Shown: positions 8,435-17,314 of the stretch, piece after piece
Numbering within the stretch: position 1 is the first letter of the stretch
How the letters are laid out: the number at the start of each line of letters is the position of its first letter
Source of the DNA: Streptomyces xanthophaeus
Lineage (GTDB): Bacteria > Actinomycetota > Actinomycetes > Streptomycetales > Streptomycetaceae
Assembly (NCBI RefSeq): GCF_030440515.1
Contig: NZ_CP076543.1
Coordinates: 248,001 to 312,000, forward strand
Direction of reading: 5' to 3'
DNA length: 64,000 nt
Position numbers and translations under genes: made by a program
The notes under the pieces: model-generated
Told to the model about the DNA's origin: nothing
What the model saw: the letters and a program-made list of their open reading frames with translations, nothing else
Database searches by the model: none

Positions 8435-9715
8435 ATGCCCCTCGATCTGTCGGACGAGAGCCGGTACGACCGCACGCGCCTGCGCCAGTGGGCGCGCGGC
8501 CGCGCCCGCTCCGCCGGAGTGGACCGCCGGGATCTGCTGAAGCTGTTCGCGGTGGGGGCCGCCGCCGGATCGCTGGGTGTGGCCGCGGGAAGCGGCACGG
8601 CCTGGGCCGCACCGGGCCTGCCCGTCGCCGATCCGGTGCCGCGCACCGTCAAACCGCTGCCGCCCGAGCTGTTCACCCTCCGCGGTACGAACGCGGAGAC
8701 GAACTTCGCGGCGCTGCGCGGCACGGGCCCGCTCACCCCGATCGACCGGTTCTTCGTGCGCAACCACACCTCCACCCCGCGGATCGATGCCGCCGCATGG
8801 CGGCTGAAGGTGTGGGGCGACGGGCTGGCGGGCGGCCCGCTGGAGCTGTCGTACGAACGGCTGCGGGCCCTGCGGCCGGTGGAGCGGACGCTGTTCATCG
8901 AGTGCGCGGGCAACGGCCGCAGCTTCTACACCACCCAGCAGGGCCAGCCGGTCACCGGCACCGCCTGGACCCTGGGCGCGATCGGCGTCGCGCGCTGGCG
9001 CGGCGCGCGGCTGTCGGACGTACTGCGCCTGGCGGGCGTGACCCGTGGCGCCGTGGACGTCCTGCCGCGCGGGCTGGACGACGAGGTGGTGGCGAACGGG
9101 GTGAACCTGGGCCGGGTGCGGCGCCCGCTGCCGGTATCGAAGGCGCTGGACGACGTACTGCTGGCCTACGAGATGAACGGGGAGCCGCTGCCGCCCGACC
9201 ACGGCGGGCCGGTCCGCCTCGTGGTTCCGGACTGGGTCGGGATCTCGTCGGTCAAGTGGGTCGGGGACATCGAGGTGAGCGGGGAGCCCCTGTACTCGCC
9301 CTGGAACACGGACATGTACCGGCTGTTCGGGCCCGAGCACCCGGCGCAGGGCAGTGCCCCGCTGACGCGGCAGACCCTCAAGAGTGCCTTCGAACTGGAG
9401 CTGGGGGCCACTGTTCCCGTGCACCGGACCCGGCTGCTGACCGGCCGTTCCTGGTCTGCGGCGGCACCGGTCACCCGGATCGACGTCAGCACGGACGGCG
9501 GTGTCCGCTGGCGGCGGGCCCGGCTGCACGACACTCCGCGCCGGGGTGGCTGGGTGCGCTGGTCGGTGCCGTGGACCCCGCGGGCCACGGGTACGACCTC
9601 ACTGCTGGCGCGGGCGACCGACGCGACCGGGCGGACGCAGCCCGACCGGTCGGTCCACAACACGCAGGGCTACCTCTTCGACGCGGTGGTCCGCCACCCG
9701 GTGACGGTGGTCTGA
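8435..9715 (+). CDS. Tat-exported sulfite-oxidase-type molybdopterin oxidoreductase
   Basis: A 426-residue enzyme with a Tat signal (DRRDLLKLFAVGAAAG, residues about 29-44). The sulfite oxidase molybdopterin domain follows. The molybdenum-ligating Cys is residue 157 in IECAGNGR, and cofactor-contact segments such as FFVRNH and GGPVRLVVPDWVGISSVKW are present. The C-terminal part is the Mo-co dimerisation domain (ITRIDVSTDGGVRWRRARL). The heme domain of some family members is absent. The electron acceptor is not encoded nearby. AAGGAG lies 10 bases before the ATG. An upstream in-frame ATG at 8330 is less likely, because it would bury the Tat signal far inside the protein. Confidence 0.9.
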   Translation: MPLDLSDESRYDRTRLRQWARGRARSAGVDRRDLLKLFAVGAAAGSLGVAAGSGTAWAAPGLPVADPVPRTVKPLPPELFTLRGTNAETNFAALRGTGPLTPIDRFFVRNHTSTPRIDAAAWRLKVWGDGLAGGPLELSYERLRALRPVERTLFIECAGNGRSFYTTQQGQPVTGTAWTLGAIGVARWRGARLSDVLRLAGVTRGAVDVLPRGLDDEVVANGVNLGRVRRPLPVSKALDDVLLAYEMNGEPLPPDHGGPVRLVVPDWVGISSVKWVGDIEVSGEPLYSPWNTDMYRLFGPEHPAQGSAPLTRQTLKSAFELELGATVPVHRTRLLTGRSWSAAAPVTRIDVSTDGGVRWRRARLHDTPRRGGWVRWSVPWTPRATGTTSLLARATDATGRTQPDRSVHNTQGYLFDAVVRHPVTVV

Positions 9716-9738
9716 CCGGTCCCTCGGACACCGGTCAG
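9712..9738. terminator. Bidirectional terminator containing both stop codons
   Basis: CTGACCGGT (9712-9720) and ACCGGTCAG (9730-9738) are a perfect 9-bp inverted repeat around a 9-base loop. The left arm contains the TGA of the plus-strand oxidase. The right arm contains the complement of the TGA of the minus-strand hydrolase. The symmetric placement suits termination from both sides. Confidence 0.65.
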
Positions 9739-10913
9739 GGGGTGTGGAAGCGTACATCCGGCGCATCGGGGGACGGGCCGTCGAGCACCGGCTGCGGGCG
9801 GCCTCCCAGGTGCTGGTCGAAGAAGGCGGCGACGTAGCGGCGGGTCAGTTCGACGGAGCGGCCGCCGGGCAGCGGAGCCTCCTCGTCGGGCAGGCCCAGC
9901 TGCTCGCCGATCGCCGGGAAGTCGGTGAAGGTGAAGTGGCCGGAGCCGGCGAAGGTGATCCAGCGCTTCCAGCCGTCGAGCAGCGGCCAGTCGCGGTCCC
10001 AGCTCGCATTGCCGCCGGGGCCGCGCTCCTGCGCGCCGAGCAGCATGAAGGGGCGCCCGCCGAGGCCGGCCGCGGGGACCGGGGTGGAGAAGCCGCCGTC
10101 CATGTTGATCCCGGCCCGGATCCTGGGGTCGGCCGCCATCGCGGCGGCGGTCGAGGAGCCGCCGATGGAGTGGCCGGCCATCGCGATGCGGCTCTTGTCG
10201 ATGAGTGCGGCGTGGCGCCAGGCGGGGTTGCGTCCGGTGAGGCGGTCGAGGAGGAAGGACACGTCACGGGCCCGGGTGGCGCCGACGGTCCGGTAGCCGG
10301 CCTCGTCCTGGACCTTCTCGCAGGCCAGGCACGTCAGCACGCGCCCGCCGGGGAAGGCGGTGCCCACGCTCTCGTACGCGTGGTCCACTGCGGCGACGAC
10401 GTAGCCGCGGGAGGCCAGGTCCTCGGCGAGCGCCGTGAGCGTGGACCGGTGGACGGTGAAGCCCGGGGAGAGCACGATCAGCGGGTACCGGCCGGCGGCC
10501 GGGCGGGCGCCCGTCCGGCCGTGGGTCCGGGTGCCGGTCAGGGTGTCGACCGGGATCACCTGGTCCAGCCCGCGGTCGACGAGCAGCAGGCGGGCCTCCT
10601 CGGAGGTGAGGTAGCGGGTGGTCCGGCCGGTGTCGTGCCGCGCCGGGTAGCGCATGGTGACCATCAGCTCGCGCGGACCGGAGCCGGCCCAGGGGTCGGT
10701 GCGGCTGTGGTCCACCAGGTGCAGGTCCTCCCGGCCGACCGCGAAACGGCCGGTGGGGCGCGGGAGTTCCACCGTGGTGCGGCGGTCGTCGGTCCCCACC
10801 GGGCCGGCGCTGACGGAGGTGTCCGCGGCGACCGAGGTGCCGGCGGTGGCGAGCGGGAGGGGCAGGAGGATCGCGGCCAGGGCCAGGGCGGCGGCGGTTC
10901 TGCGGTTCTTCAT
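9735..10913 (-). CDS. Secreted alpha/beta hydrolase, PAF-acetylhydrolase-like
   Basis: A 392-residue exported hydrolase. The signal peptide MKNRRTAAALALAAILLPLP ends near residue 30. The nucleophile elbow is AMAGHSIGGSSTAAAMAADP. It is followed by the INMDGGF segment typical of platelet-activating-factor acetylhydrolase/cutinase-like lipases, and a late His sits in FAGSGHFTFTDF. The likely substrate is a lipid or ester outside the cell. The start is ATG 10913; an in-frame GTG at 10922 lies just upstream, and neither has a clear ribosome binding site. It converges with the Tat oxidase over a shared hairpin. Confidence 0.85.
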   Translation of the reverse strand: MKNRRTAAALALAAILLPLPLATAGTSVAADTSVSAGPVGTDDRRTTVELPRPTGRFAVGREDLHLVDHSRTDPWAGSGPRELMVTMRYPARHDTGRTTRYLTSEEARLLLVDRGLDQVIPVDTLTGTRTHGRTGARPAAGRYPLIVLSPGFTVHRSTLTALAEDLASRGYVVAAVDHAYESVGTAFPGGRVLTCLACEKVQDEAGYRTVGATRARDVSFLLDRLTGRNPAWRHAALIDKSRIAMAGHSIGGSSTAAAMAADPRIRAGINMDGGFSTPVPAAGLGGRPFMLLGAQERGPGGNASWDRDWPLLDGWKRWITFAGSGHFTFTDFPAIGEQLGLPDEEAPLPGGRSVELTRRYVAAFFDQHLGGRPQPVLDGPSPDAPDVRFHTP

Positions 10914-11003
10914 GAACGTCACGCTATGCGGGCGGTTCTGGCGGATCGTCAGCCTGTGAGGCGGATCCGCCGTCAGCCCCCGGAGGTACGTCAGGGCGCC
11001 GGG

Positions 11004-11981
11004 TCACTCCTGAGTCGTAGCCACGCTGATGGCGTCGAGTTTGCCCCGCAGGTACGTGTGGGAGTCGACGGGGTCGTGCACCACCCGGCCGACGGGGGCG
11101 GCCAGGGACTCCACCCGGGTGTGCGGATCGCATTCGTAGAAGTAGACGAGGGAGATCAGCTCCTCGGTGGGTGTGTCGGTGGGCGGCGGCAGTACCCGGT
11201 GGCGGCCCGCGCGCCAGCGGTCGCCCGTCCAGCGGGCCATCAGGTCGCCGATGTTGACGGTGAGCGCCGCGGGGTCGAAGGGCGCGTCCTGCCAGCCGTC
11301 GGCATCGGTGTGGATCTGGAGCCCGCCCGCGCCCGGCTGCCGGTCGAGGACCGTGACCGTACCGAAGTCCGTGTGCGCCCCGATGCGGAACTGACCGGGC
11401 AGGGGCGGGCCGACGACGTCGGCGCCCGGGTACCAGTTGAGGTTGAATCCCCAGGTGGGGTGTGAGGTGTGGCGGGTGAAGTGGTCCTCGGCCAGGCCCA
11501 GCGCGACGGCGAGGAGTTCCAGCAGTTCGTCGGAGAGCGCCCGCATCAGGCGCAGGTACTCGGTCACCAGCGGCCTCAGCTGCGGCACTTCGGCGGGCCA
11601 GGCGTTGGGCGCGAACCATTCGGCGTCCACGGAGGGGACCCCGGTGGGGTCCTCGGCCGCGAAGGACCACGATTCCTTGAGGTCGGGCGGCGAGGCCGTG
11701 CCCTCGGCATAGCTGTTGGCCTCCGCCCCGGGGCCGAGCCAGCCGCGGCCCCCCACGGTGACGGCGTACGGCTCCTTCGCGCTGGCGGGCAGCCGGAAGA
11801 ACTCTCCCGCCGCCTCCCGGATCCGCGCGGGCAGCGAGGGGTCCACCCCGTGCCCGGTCACCAGCAGGAAGCCGGCCGCGCGCAGGGCCTCGTCGACGCG
11901 GGCGGCCGTACGGGCGCGGGCCTCGGGTCCGCCGGACCGCCACGGCCCGAGATCGATCACGGGAATCTGGGATCCGGCCAT
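11004..11981 (-). CDS. 2OG-Fe(II) oxygenase, isopenicillin-N-synthase family
   Basis: A 325-residue non-heme iron dioxygenase. The N-terminal DIOX_N part starts IPVIDLGPWRSGG and carries GHGVDPSL. The catalytic part has the iron ligands in HTDFGTVTVLDRQPGAGGLQ (His and Asp) and the distal His in WRAGRHRVLPP. The usual RxS co-substrate motif is not obvious, being replaced by ELISLVYFYECD. Family members hydroxylate, desaturate or cyclise small molecules. It stands alone here, so the substrate cannot be inferred. The likely ribosome binding site is AAGGCAGG, 8 bases before the ATG. Confidence 0.88.
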   Translation of the reverse strand: MAGSQIPVIDLGPWRSGGPEARARTAARVDEALRAAGFLLVTGHGVDPSLPARIREAAGEFFRLPASAKEPYAVTVGGRGWLGPGAEANSYAEGTASPPDLKESWSFAAEDPTGVPSVDAEWFAPNAWPAEVPQLRPLVTEYLRLMRALSDELLELLAVALGLAEDHFTRHTSHPTWGFNLNWYPGADVVGPPLPGQFRIGAHTDFGTVTVLDRQPGAGGLQIHTDADGWQDAPFDPAALTVNIGDLMARWTGDRWRAGRHRVLPPPTDTPTEELISLVYFYECDPHTRVESLAAPVGRVVHDPVDSHTYLRGKLDAISVATTQE

Positions 11982-12175
11982 GGAGAGACCTGCCTTCCGG
12001 GGCTGCGAGCGCGTCCGGGACCGAGGCTATCGCCGCGCGACACCGGAGGGGATCGCCACGGAGCGTGATTCTTGGACACCTTCTGTGCGCGTTCCCCGCC
12101 GCGGAACGCGAAGATCGTCACGAAAAGCACCAGAATGGGAGGGGCAGCGGTGGCGCACCATGGACGGAGCGAACG

Positions 12176-12973
12176 GTGGAGATTTCGACGAAGGAAGTCT
12201 TCGGGGCCCCGTGCTGGGTGAGCCTGATGACGCGCGACCTCGGTACGGCCCAGCATTTCTACGGTGCGGTCGTGGGCTGGAGGTTCCGCCCGACCCGTCT
12301 CGGCGAGGCGTTCTCGGTGGCCTTCCAGGGCCGGGTCCCGGTCGCGGGCATCGGGGCGCTGGCCGCTGACCTGGGGGTCGCGGCGGCCTGGACCCCGTAC
12401 TTCGCGGTCGACGACGCCGATGTGGCGGTGGACAGGATCCGGGAGCGGACGGGCACGATCGCGGTCGGCCCGGTCTCCTTCGAGTCCGGCGGCCGCGCCG
12501 CGCTCGTCGCCGACCCGGACGGCGCCGTCTTCGGGATCTGGGAGGGCAATGTGGAGGCGGACTGGCGGGTGGGCAGGGGCCCGTCACCCGCCTGGCTGGA
12601 ACTGCGCACCAGGAACGCGCTGGACGCGGCGATGTTCTACGGCGCGGTGCTGGAGTGGGCGACCGGCCGGGCGGGCTGCTGCGAGGTCTCGTACGAGGAG
12701 GACCAGGTCGTGCTGCGGCAGGACGGCGAACCCGTCGCCCGCCTGAACAGCGGTCCCGTGGAGATCGCCTCCTACTCCCCGCACACCCGGCCCCGCTGGC
12801 ACGTCCACTTCCGGGTGCCGAAGCTCCGTCCGGCGGTGGAGGCCGCCGTCTCGCTGGGCGGGCGGGCCGTCTCGGACATCACCTCGAACGCCGTGGAGCG
12901 GTGGGTGACGCTCCGCGACCCGGACGGGGCCTTGTTCACCCTCACCACCGCCCTCGGGTCGGACGCGGAGTGA
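12176..12973 (+). CDS. Two-domain VOC/glyoxalase-like protein
   Basis: Two tandem vicinal-oxygen-chelate modules in 265 residues. The first begins CWVSLMTRDLGTAQHFYGAVVGWRF and ends ADPDGAVFGIWEG. The second begins WLELRTRNALDAAMFYGAVLEW and ends LRDPDGALFTLTTA. This arrangement is common in Streptomyces proteins annotated as glyoxalase/bleomycin resistance family; some bind drugs, most are uncharacterised. I chose GTG 12176, with GGAG 6 bases upstream, although the frame is open back to 12065. Confidence 0.85.
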   Translation: MEISTKEVFGAPCWVSLMTRDLGTAQHFYGAVVGWRFRPTRLGEAFSVAFQGRVPVAGIGALAADLGVAAAWTPYFAVDDADVAVDRIRERTGTIAVGPVSFESGGRAALVADPDGAVFGIWEGNVEADWRVGRGPSPAWLELRTRNALDAAMFYGAVLEWATGRAGCCEVSYEEDQVVLRQDGEPVARLNSGPVEIASYSPHTRPRWHVHFRVPKLRPAVEAAVSLGGRAVSDITSNAVERWVTLRDPDGALFTLTTALGSDAE

Positions 12974-13097
12974 CCGCCCCCGTCCGTCGCGGGCGTGGGG
13001 GCGCGACTCACACTCGGTGACGCTTCGAGATGCGAGGGCACGGCAGGACTGGTTCGCTGAATCCGCCCGCTCTCCCCCACAGATCCAAGGAGCGATC

Positions 13098-13286
13098 ATG
13101 AGCGTTTCAGGTGAGTCCCGGGGCCGGTCCCAGCAGATGCGCGCCAAGGCCAAGGAGCTGAACGACGCGGCCGAGCGGTCCACCGACCCGGAAGAGCGCC
13201 GTCGGCTGAAGGAGAAGGCCCGCCGCCTCCAGGAGCAGAGCGAGCAGGAGGGCCGTATGGACGACCGGGGCATGGACCCCATGTAG
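13098..13286 (+). CDS. Small hydrophilic helical protein (DUF6381-like)
   Basis: A 62-residue, charge-rich protein: MSVSGESRGRSQQMRAKAKE, an amphipathic helix with DPEERRRLKEKARRLQEQSEQE, and a Met-rich tail. AAGGAG (13087-13092) precedes the ATG by 5 bases. It resembles the small Streptomyces family I know as DUF6381, whose role is unknown; that assignment is from memory. It sits alone between a glyoxalase and a methyltransferase. Confidence 0.75.
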   Translation: MSVSGESRGRSQQMRAKAKELNDAAERSTDPEERRRLKEKARRLQEQSEQEGRMDDRGMDPM

Positions 13287-13436
13287 CCCGTACCCCTTCC
13301 CCCCACGCACCCCACCGGCCGGTTTCCGCCGCGATCACCGTCGCCGCGGCCACCGGCCGGTGGCGATGTCCGATCGGAGCCGGTGGGAGGTAAATGCGTC
13401 GACAGCACCCCTCCGTACCCGGCAGAGTGGCCGCCC

Positions 13437-14177
13437 GTGACGAGCAGTGAGCTGTGGACCCGTGCGACCGCCGAACGCTACGACGCCGAGGAGGCCGAGA
13501 CGTCCTCGGCCGCCGTTCTCGGACCGGCTCTCGCCTTCCTCGCCGAGCTCGCCGGGGACGGCCGGGCCCTGGAGTTCGCCATCGGGACCGGGCGCGTGGG
13601 CGTCCCGCTCCGGGAACGCGGCGTTCCGGTCGTGGGCATCGAACTGTCCGAGCACATGGCAGCGGTGCTGCGGCGCAAGGTCGACGAAGACACGCTCCCG
13701 GTGGTCATCGGGGACATGGCCACCACCGTCGTTCCCGGCGAGTTCACCCTGGTCTACCTCGTCTACAACACCATCACGAACCTGCTCACGCAGGACGAGC
13801 AGGTCGAGTGCTTCCGCAACGCCGCACGCCATCTGGAGCCCGGCGGCCGATTCGTCATCGAGCTGGGGGTGCCGCCGCTGCGGTTCCTGCCGCCCGGCCA
13901 GGTCGCCGTGCCGTTCGACGTCTCCGAACAGCATCTCGGCTTCGACACCTTCGACCTGGTCGAACAGGTTCTCGTCTCGCACCACTTCACCCGCGACGGC
14001 GACGACGGCCGCTACCGCCGCGACCACTCCCGGCACCGCTACGCCTGGCCGGCCGAGCTCGATCTGATGGCACGGATCGCCGGGCTCGAGAGGGAACGCC
14101 GCGTCGCGGACTGGGACGGGGCGCCGTTCACCCAGGACTCCGCGAAACACATCTCCGTGTGGCGCAAGCCGGCCTGA
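13437..14177 (+). CDS. SAM-dependent class I methyltransferase
   Basis: A 246-residue methyltransferase. Motif I is ALEFAIGTGRVGVPLRERG, motif II is GIELSEHMAAVLRRK, and a motif III-like GDMATT is followed by FTLVYLVYNTITNLLTQDEQ. A post-motif LEPGGRFVIELGVP completes the Rossmann core. The substrate is unknown. GTG 13437 is chosen because family homology seems to begin at SELWTRATAERYD. An in-frame GTG at 13383 is the alternative, and neither has a strong ribosome binding site. Confidence 0.85.
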   Translation: MTSSELWTRATAERYDAEEAETSSAAVLGPALAFLAELAGDGRALEFAIGTGRVGVPLRERGVPVVGIELSEHMAAVLRRKVDEDTLPVVIGDMATTVVPGEFTLVYLVYNTITNLLTQDEQVECFRNAARHLEPGGRFVIELGVPPLRFLPPGQVAVPFDVSEQHLGFDTFDLVEQVLVSHHFTRDGDDGRYRRDHSRHRYAWPAELDLMARIAGLERERRVADWDGAPFTQDSAKHISVWRKPA

Positions 14178-14245
14178 GGCCGGCCAGGAGGACTCGGTGC
14201 AGTTCTAAGCTGGTGCCCCGGATCGCCTTCCTCCAGGAGTCACCC

Positions 14246-14587
14246 GTGGCACGCTCGCTCGACGGCCTCGTCTTCGCCCCCGTGGCCGACCAGTCCCCCG
14301 GCCAGGTCGGCCGGCAGACCCGGTTCGAGTACCACGAGCAGGACGACCGGGTCTGGGCCGAATACCGGGGCGGCGACGTGGCCATGGGCTACCTCGTCGG
14401 CACCAGGGCCGGCGGCACCATCGACTTCCGCTACGTCCAGCTCCGCCTCGACGGCACGACCGCGTCCGGGCATTGCACCTCGCTCCTGACGGAACTCCCG
14501 GACGGTCGCCTGCGCCTGGAGGAGACGTGGACCTGGGAGTCCCAGGCGGGCAGCGGCACGAGCGTGGTCGAACAGCTGCCGCTCTGA
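14246..14587 (+). CDS. Small beta-rich protein of the 'N-acetylglutamate synthase-like' family
   Basis: A 113-residue protein with alternating strands: RFEYHEQDDRVWAEYRGGD, a GYLVGTRAGGTIDFRY strand pair, and RLRLEETWTWESQAGSG. It resembles a small Bacillus/actinobacterial family often labelled N-acetylglutamate synthase in databases, without clear evidence for that activity. CAGGAG lies 6 bases before the GTG start. It lies 68 bases after the methyltransferase on the same strand. Confidence 0.7.
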   Translation: MARSLDGLVFAPVADQSPGQVGRQTRFEYHEQDDRVWAEYRGGDVAMGYLVGTRAGGTIDFRYVQLRLDGTTASGHCTSLLTELPDGRLRLEETWTWESQAGSGTSVVEQLPL

Positions 14588-14632
14588 GCGTCCTGCTGCG
14601 GTGGCTGCTCCACCGCCGGGCCCGTTCAGAGC
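14581..14632. terminator. Nested convergent terminator
   Basis: An outer pair, GCTCTGA (14581-14587) and TCAGAGC (14626-14632), encloses an inner perfect hairpin, GCGGTGG (14598-14604) with CCACCGC (14610-14616) and a 5-base loop. The outer arms contain the stop codons of the two converging genes (TGA on plus, TGA on minus). Confidence 0.6.
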
Positions 14633-15684
14633 ATGATGAGCAGACGCGTCCTGGGCTTGAGCTTGCGGTTCACCGAACGGCTCTGCACGTACACCTCCAG
14701 CTCGGGATTGCGCCCCGCCTTCACGGAGACGGTGCCCTGGATGCCCGTACCGAACAGGAGACTGCGTGCCGCGTCAACCGTGTACGCGCGGTCGGTGCTC
14801 TTCTCGACCACGACGACTTCCTTGTCGGGCTGGACCTGGACCCGGGTGCCCAGCTGGTAGTAGCAAGAACCGCGTTCGTACGTCACGTCCGGATGCGAGT
14901 CGACGAAGGACCGGATGGCGACCTCCTCGTCGACCTTCAGGAGCCGGTACTTGTCGGCCGGGACCGGTTCGAGGTGCGCCCGTACCTCGTCGACCGAGAG
15001 GTCCTGGCCGACCGCGAACAGGTTCTTCGTACCCCGCACCCCCTTCTCGCGGCCGCGGAGGAAGCTGGTGGCGGCGGCACGGACGGTGCCGATCGCCTCT
15101 TCGACGCCCTCCTGGGAATCCGCATCCCATATGGCGATGTTTCCGGCCGGGAAACCGTAGTTCTGGGCGGTCCGCTTCGCCAGGGAGTTGGGAACGAGGA
15201 TCGCGGACGTCCAGTGGCCCGGAAGCGCTCCCATCTTCGCCGCGATCCTGTCGAGCCAGGGGCCGAGGATGGTCATGTCGCCGTCGTGCCTGCGGTCGCC
15301 GCCGGAGGCGTTCTCCTCGCCATCCGTCACCACGATCTGGAGGAAGCTGTGCTCGCCGTACTCCTCCCAGATGTGGCCCAGGTCGTCCAGCGACTTCAGC
15401 GAGGCTTCGATGAGGGCGGTCGCGCCGTTGTTCACCTTGTACAGACCCCGCATGGACGGCAGATGCTTCACGTCCATGTCCCAGACCAGGTTCTCCACCC
15501 TGTGGTCGAAGGAGTAGAGGCTGATGCGGGTCTCATGGCCGAGACTGTCCGACTCGGCCTTCAATCCCGCCACGAACTCGTCGACGACGCGGATCAGTTG
15601 GCCCTGGTGCTGACGCATGGAACCCGAACAGTCCACGACCAGCGCGACGTGGTTCACCTTGTGCTGGATCTTGTTGGCGGACAT
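14626..15684 (-). CDS. Von Willebrand factor A (VWA) domain protein
   Basis: A 352-residue cytoplasmic protein. The VWA domain shows a MIDAS motif near the N-terminus, HVALVVDCSGSMRQHQGQ (DxSxS), a Thr in the NNGATALIEA loop, and the Asp of IVVTDGEENASGG. The C-terminal 150 residues form an unrecognised domain with SSCYYQLG-like strands and a repeated charged pattern (VDEEVAIRSFVDSHPD). VWA domains bind partner proteins through Mg2+. AGGAG lies 7 bases before ATG 15684. No AAA ATPase partner is adjacent. Confidence 0.85.
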   Translation of the reverse strand: MSANKIQHKVNHVALVVDCSGSMRQHQGQLIRVVDEFVAGLKAESDSLGHETRISLYSFDHRVENLVWDMDVKHLPSMRGLYKVNNGATALIEASLKSLDDLGHIWEEYGEHSFLQIVVTDGEENASGGDRRHDGDMTILGPWLDRIAAKMGALPGHWTSAILVPNSLAKRTAQNYGFPAGNIAIWDADSQEGVEEAIGTVRAAATSFLRGREKGVRGTKNLFAVGQDLSVDEVRAHLEPVPADKYRLLKVDEEVAIRSFVDSHPDVTYERGSCYYQLGTRVQVQPDKEVVVVEKSTDRAYTVDAARSLLFGTGIQGTVSVKAGRNPELEVYVQSRSVNRKLKPRTRLLIML

Positions 15685-15787
15685 GTCTGTGCTCCTTCTC
15701 AGAGGCTCCCCGAGTGATGTGTCCACACTAGGAGGAGCCTCTGACAACGGAGCCTGACGGATGATCACCCGCGGGGAGGCGAGGGAG

Positions 15788-17176
15788 TCAGAGCCGGACG
15801 TTCCAGTCGACCGAGGAACGCAGGGTGCGCACCACCTTCGGGTCCCGCACCGACGGGGTGCGGTCCTCGGCCGTGACCGTCAGGCGGTGCGTGCGGAGGT
15901 CGAAGAGCCACAGCTCGGCCACCGACACCTCGGTGCGGCCCTCGAAGCGCTTCAGCTCGCGGCCGTCGAGGTACCAGCGGACCGCGAGCTGCCGGCCGTC
16001 CGCGCCGGCCAGCTTCGGTACGGAGGCCTTCGCCTTGTGGCGCAGCCGCAGGGTGCGGTCGGTCGGGGTGAGCGGGGTGACGATCCGCGCGTGCTGGTAG
16101 AACCCGGCGATCATGGATTCGACGCCGGGCAGGTTGAACGGCTTGCCCAGGACCCGCATGAGGGAGTTGTCGGTGGGCCGGTACAGCCCGGTCACGAAGT
16201 AGTTGCCGCCCTCGTACGCGCCGACCGTGCCGCCGTCGGGTGATTCCTCGCCGAGCCAGCGGTACCACTTGGCCCGCTGCGCGGCCATGCGGTCGGCCGG
16301 CAGGGCCGAGCTGTTGGATTCGCCGGGCTCGGGGCCGGTGTACTCCTCGTACTCCGGGACGCCCGGGTAGAAGTACTCGTCGGCGAGCTTGCCGAGGGAG
16401 TGGCCGGTCTCGTGGATGGCGACCTGGCCGGACTTCGGGTGGCCCGCGGAGGCCGTCGATATCCCCTCGTAGCCGAGGGTGGCGCTGGGTTCGTTGTAGC
16501 CCGCTCCGCCGTACTTGGCGCTGTTGGCCAGGACGATGACGAGGTCGGCGGCGGGTGCCTTCGCCACGTACGTGTCCACCTTGGGCTGGTCGACGCAGAG
16601 CAGCCGCTCGATGTTCTCGCACCAGAAGTACGAGCCGAGGGCGGTGTCGCGGACGGTGGCCGGGTCGGGGTCTCCGGAGACACCGGAGTCGTGCGAGACG
16701 GCGTCGACCGTCCAGACGTTGAAGAGGTTCCGGTAGGTGGTGTAGGGCTCGACGGCAGTCACCTCGGCCCATTTCTGCGCGGCGTCGGCGTGGAACCGGG
16801 CCAGTTCGGCGGCGGTGTACCCGTCACCGATGACCACGACGTCGAGGCGGTCGGCGGTGGAGCCGTTGTCGATCATCTTGGTGACCTGGCCGTCGGCCGA
16901 CCGCTCGGCCGGGGACAGCCGGCCCGAGGCCTTGGCGGGGCTGCCGGCGGCCGGTACGCGGGCGTGGCCCGATCCGGCGTCACCACCGTGCTCCGGACCG
17001 GGTATCTCGACCTCGATCCGGTGCCCCGCCAGGGCACCGGCCGCGCCTGCCGCGCCGGCGGGTCCGGCGGCCACCAGCGCGGCGGCCGCGCAGAGCGTCG
17101 CGACGGCCGCCCGCAATGCCGGGCGCACGGCCGGGCGCCGACCCGGACGCAGGCCCGAACCTCTGACTGGATCCAT
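15788..17176 (-). CDS. Secreted M64-family zinc metallopeptidase
   Basis: A 462-residue exported peptidase. The N-terminal signal is long and Ala-rich (to about residue 50). The zinc site is HETGHSLGKLADEY, residues 255-268, matching the HExxHxxGxxxDE pattern of peptidase family M64 (IgA peptidase type). Upstream, the core carries DVVVIGDGYTAAEL and VIVLANSAKYGGAGYNE. The C-terminal 100 residues look like a beta-sandwich (VRWYLDGRELKRFEGRT). It presumably degrades extracellular protein. GGGGGAG precedes the ATG. The gene is divergent from an XRE-TPR regulator that could control it. Confidence 0.9.
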   Translation of the reverse strand: MDPVRGSGLRPGRRPAVRPALRAAVATLCAAAALVAAGPAGAAGAAGALAGHRIEVEIPGPEHGGDAGSGHARVPAAGSPAKASGRLSPAERSADGQVTKMIDNGSTADRLDVVVIGDGYTAAELARFHADAAQKWAEVTAVEPYTTYRNLFNVWTVDAVSHDSGVSGDPDPATVRDTALGSYFWCENIERLLCVDQPKVDTYVAKAPAADLVIVLANSAKYGGAGYNEPSATLGYEGISTASAGHPKSGQVAIHETGHSLGKLADEYFYPGVPEYEEYTGPEPGESNSSALPADRMAAQRAKWYRWLGEESPDGGTVGAYEGGNYFVTGLYRPTDNSLMRVLGKPFNLPGVESMIAGFYQHARIVTPLTPTDRTLRLRHKAKASVPKLAGADGRQLAVRWYLDGRELKRFEGRTEVSVAELWLFDLRTHRLTVTAEDRTPSVRDPKVVRTLRSSVDWNVRL

Positions 17177-17199
17177 GAAGTGCTCCCCCGGGAACGGAA

Positions 17200-17240
17200 G
17201 TTAAGTGGTCTGTTAAGCACGGTGAATCGGTTGCTTAAAC
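17200..17240. promoter_or_regulatory. GTTAAG repeats in divergent promoter
   Basis: GTTAAG occurs at 17200-17205 and 17212-17217 (12 bases apart), with an inverted GCTTAAAC at 17233-17240. On the minus strand, TTTAAG and TTAACA are separated by 17 bases and could be the -35 and -10 of the M64 gene. The repeats would then be the operator of the divergent XRE-TPR regulator. This is inference from position and symmetry. Confidence 0.4.
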
Positions 17241-17314
17241 TAGGTGGCGCACGGGACGTGCGCAATGCCTGCTCCCGCTGAATACTGGGGAGTTCGAGCG
17301 ACCAGGGGGACTTC

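Noticed and set aside
14626..15684. VWA gene considered as phage or tellurite (Ter) system part
   Set aside because: No ter operon, tail or head genes nearby; a stand-alone VWA protein is the safer call.
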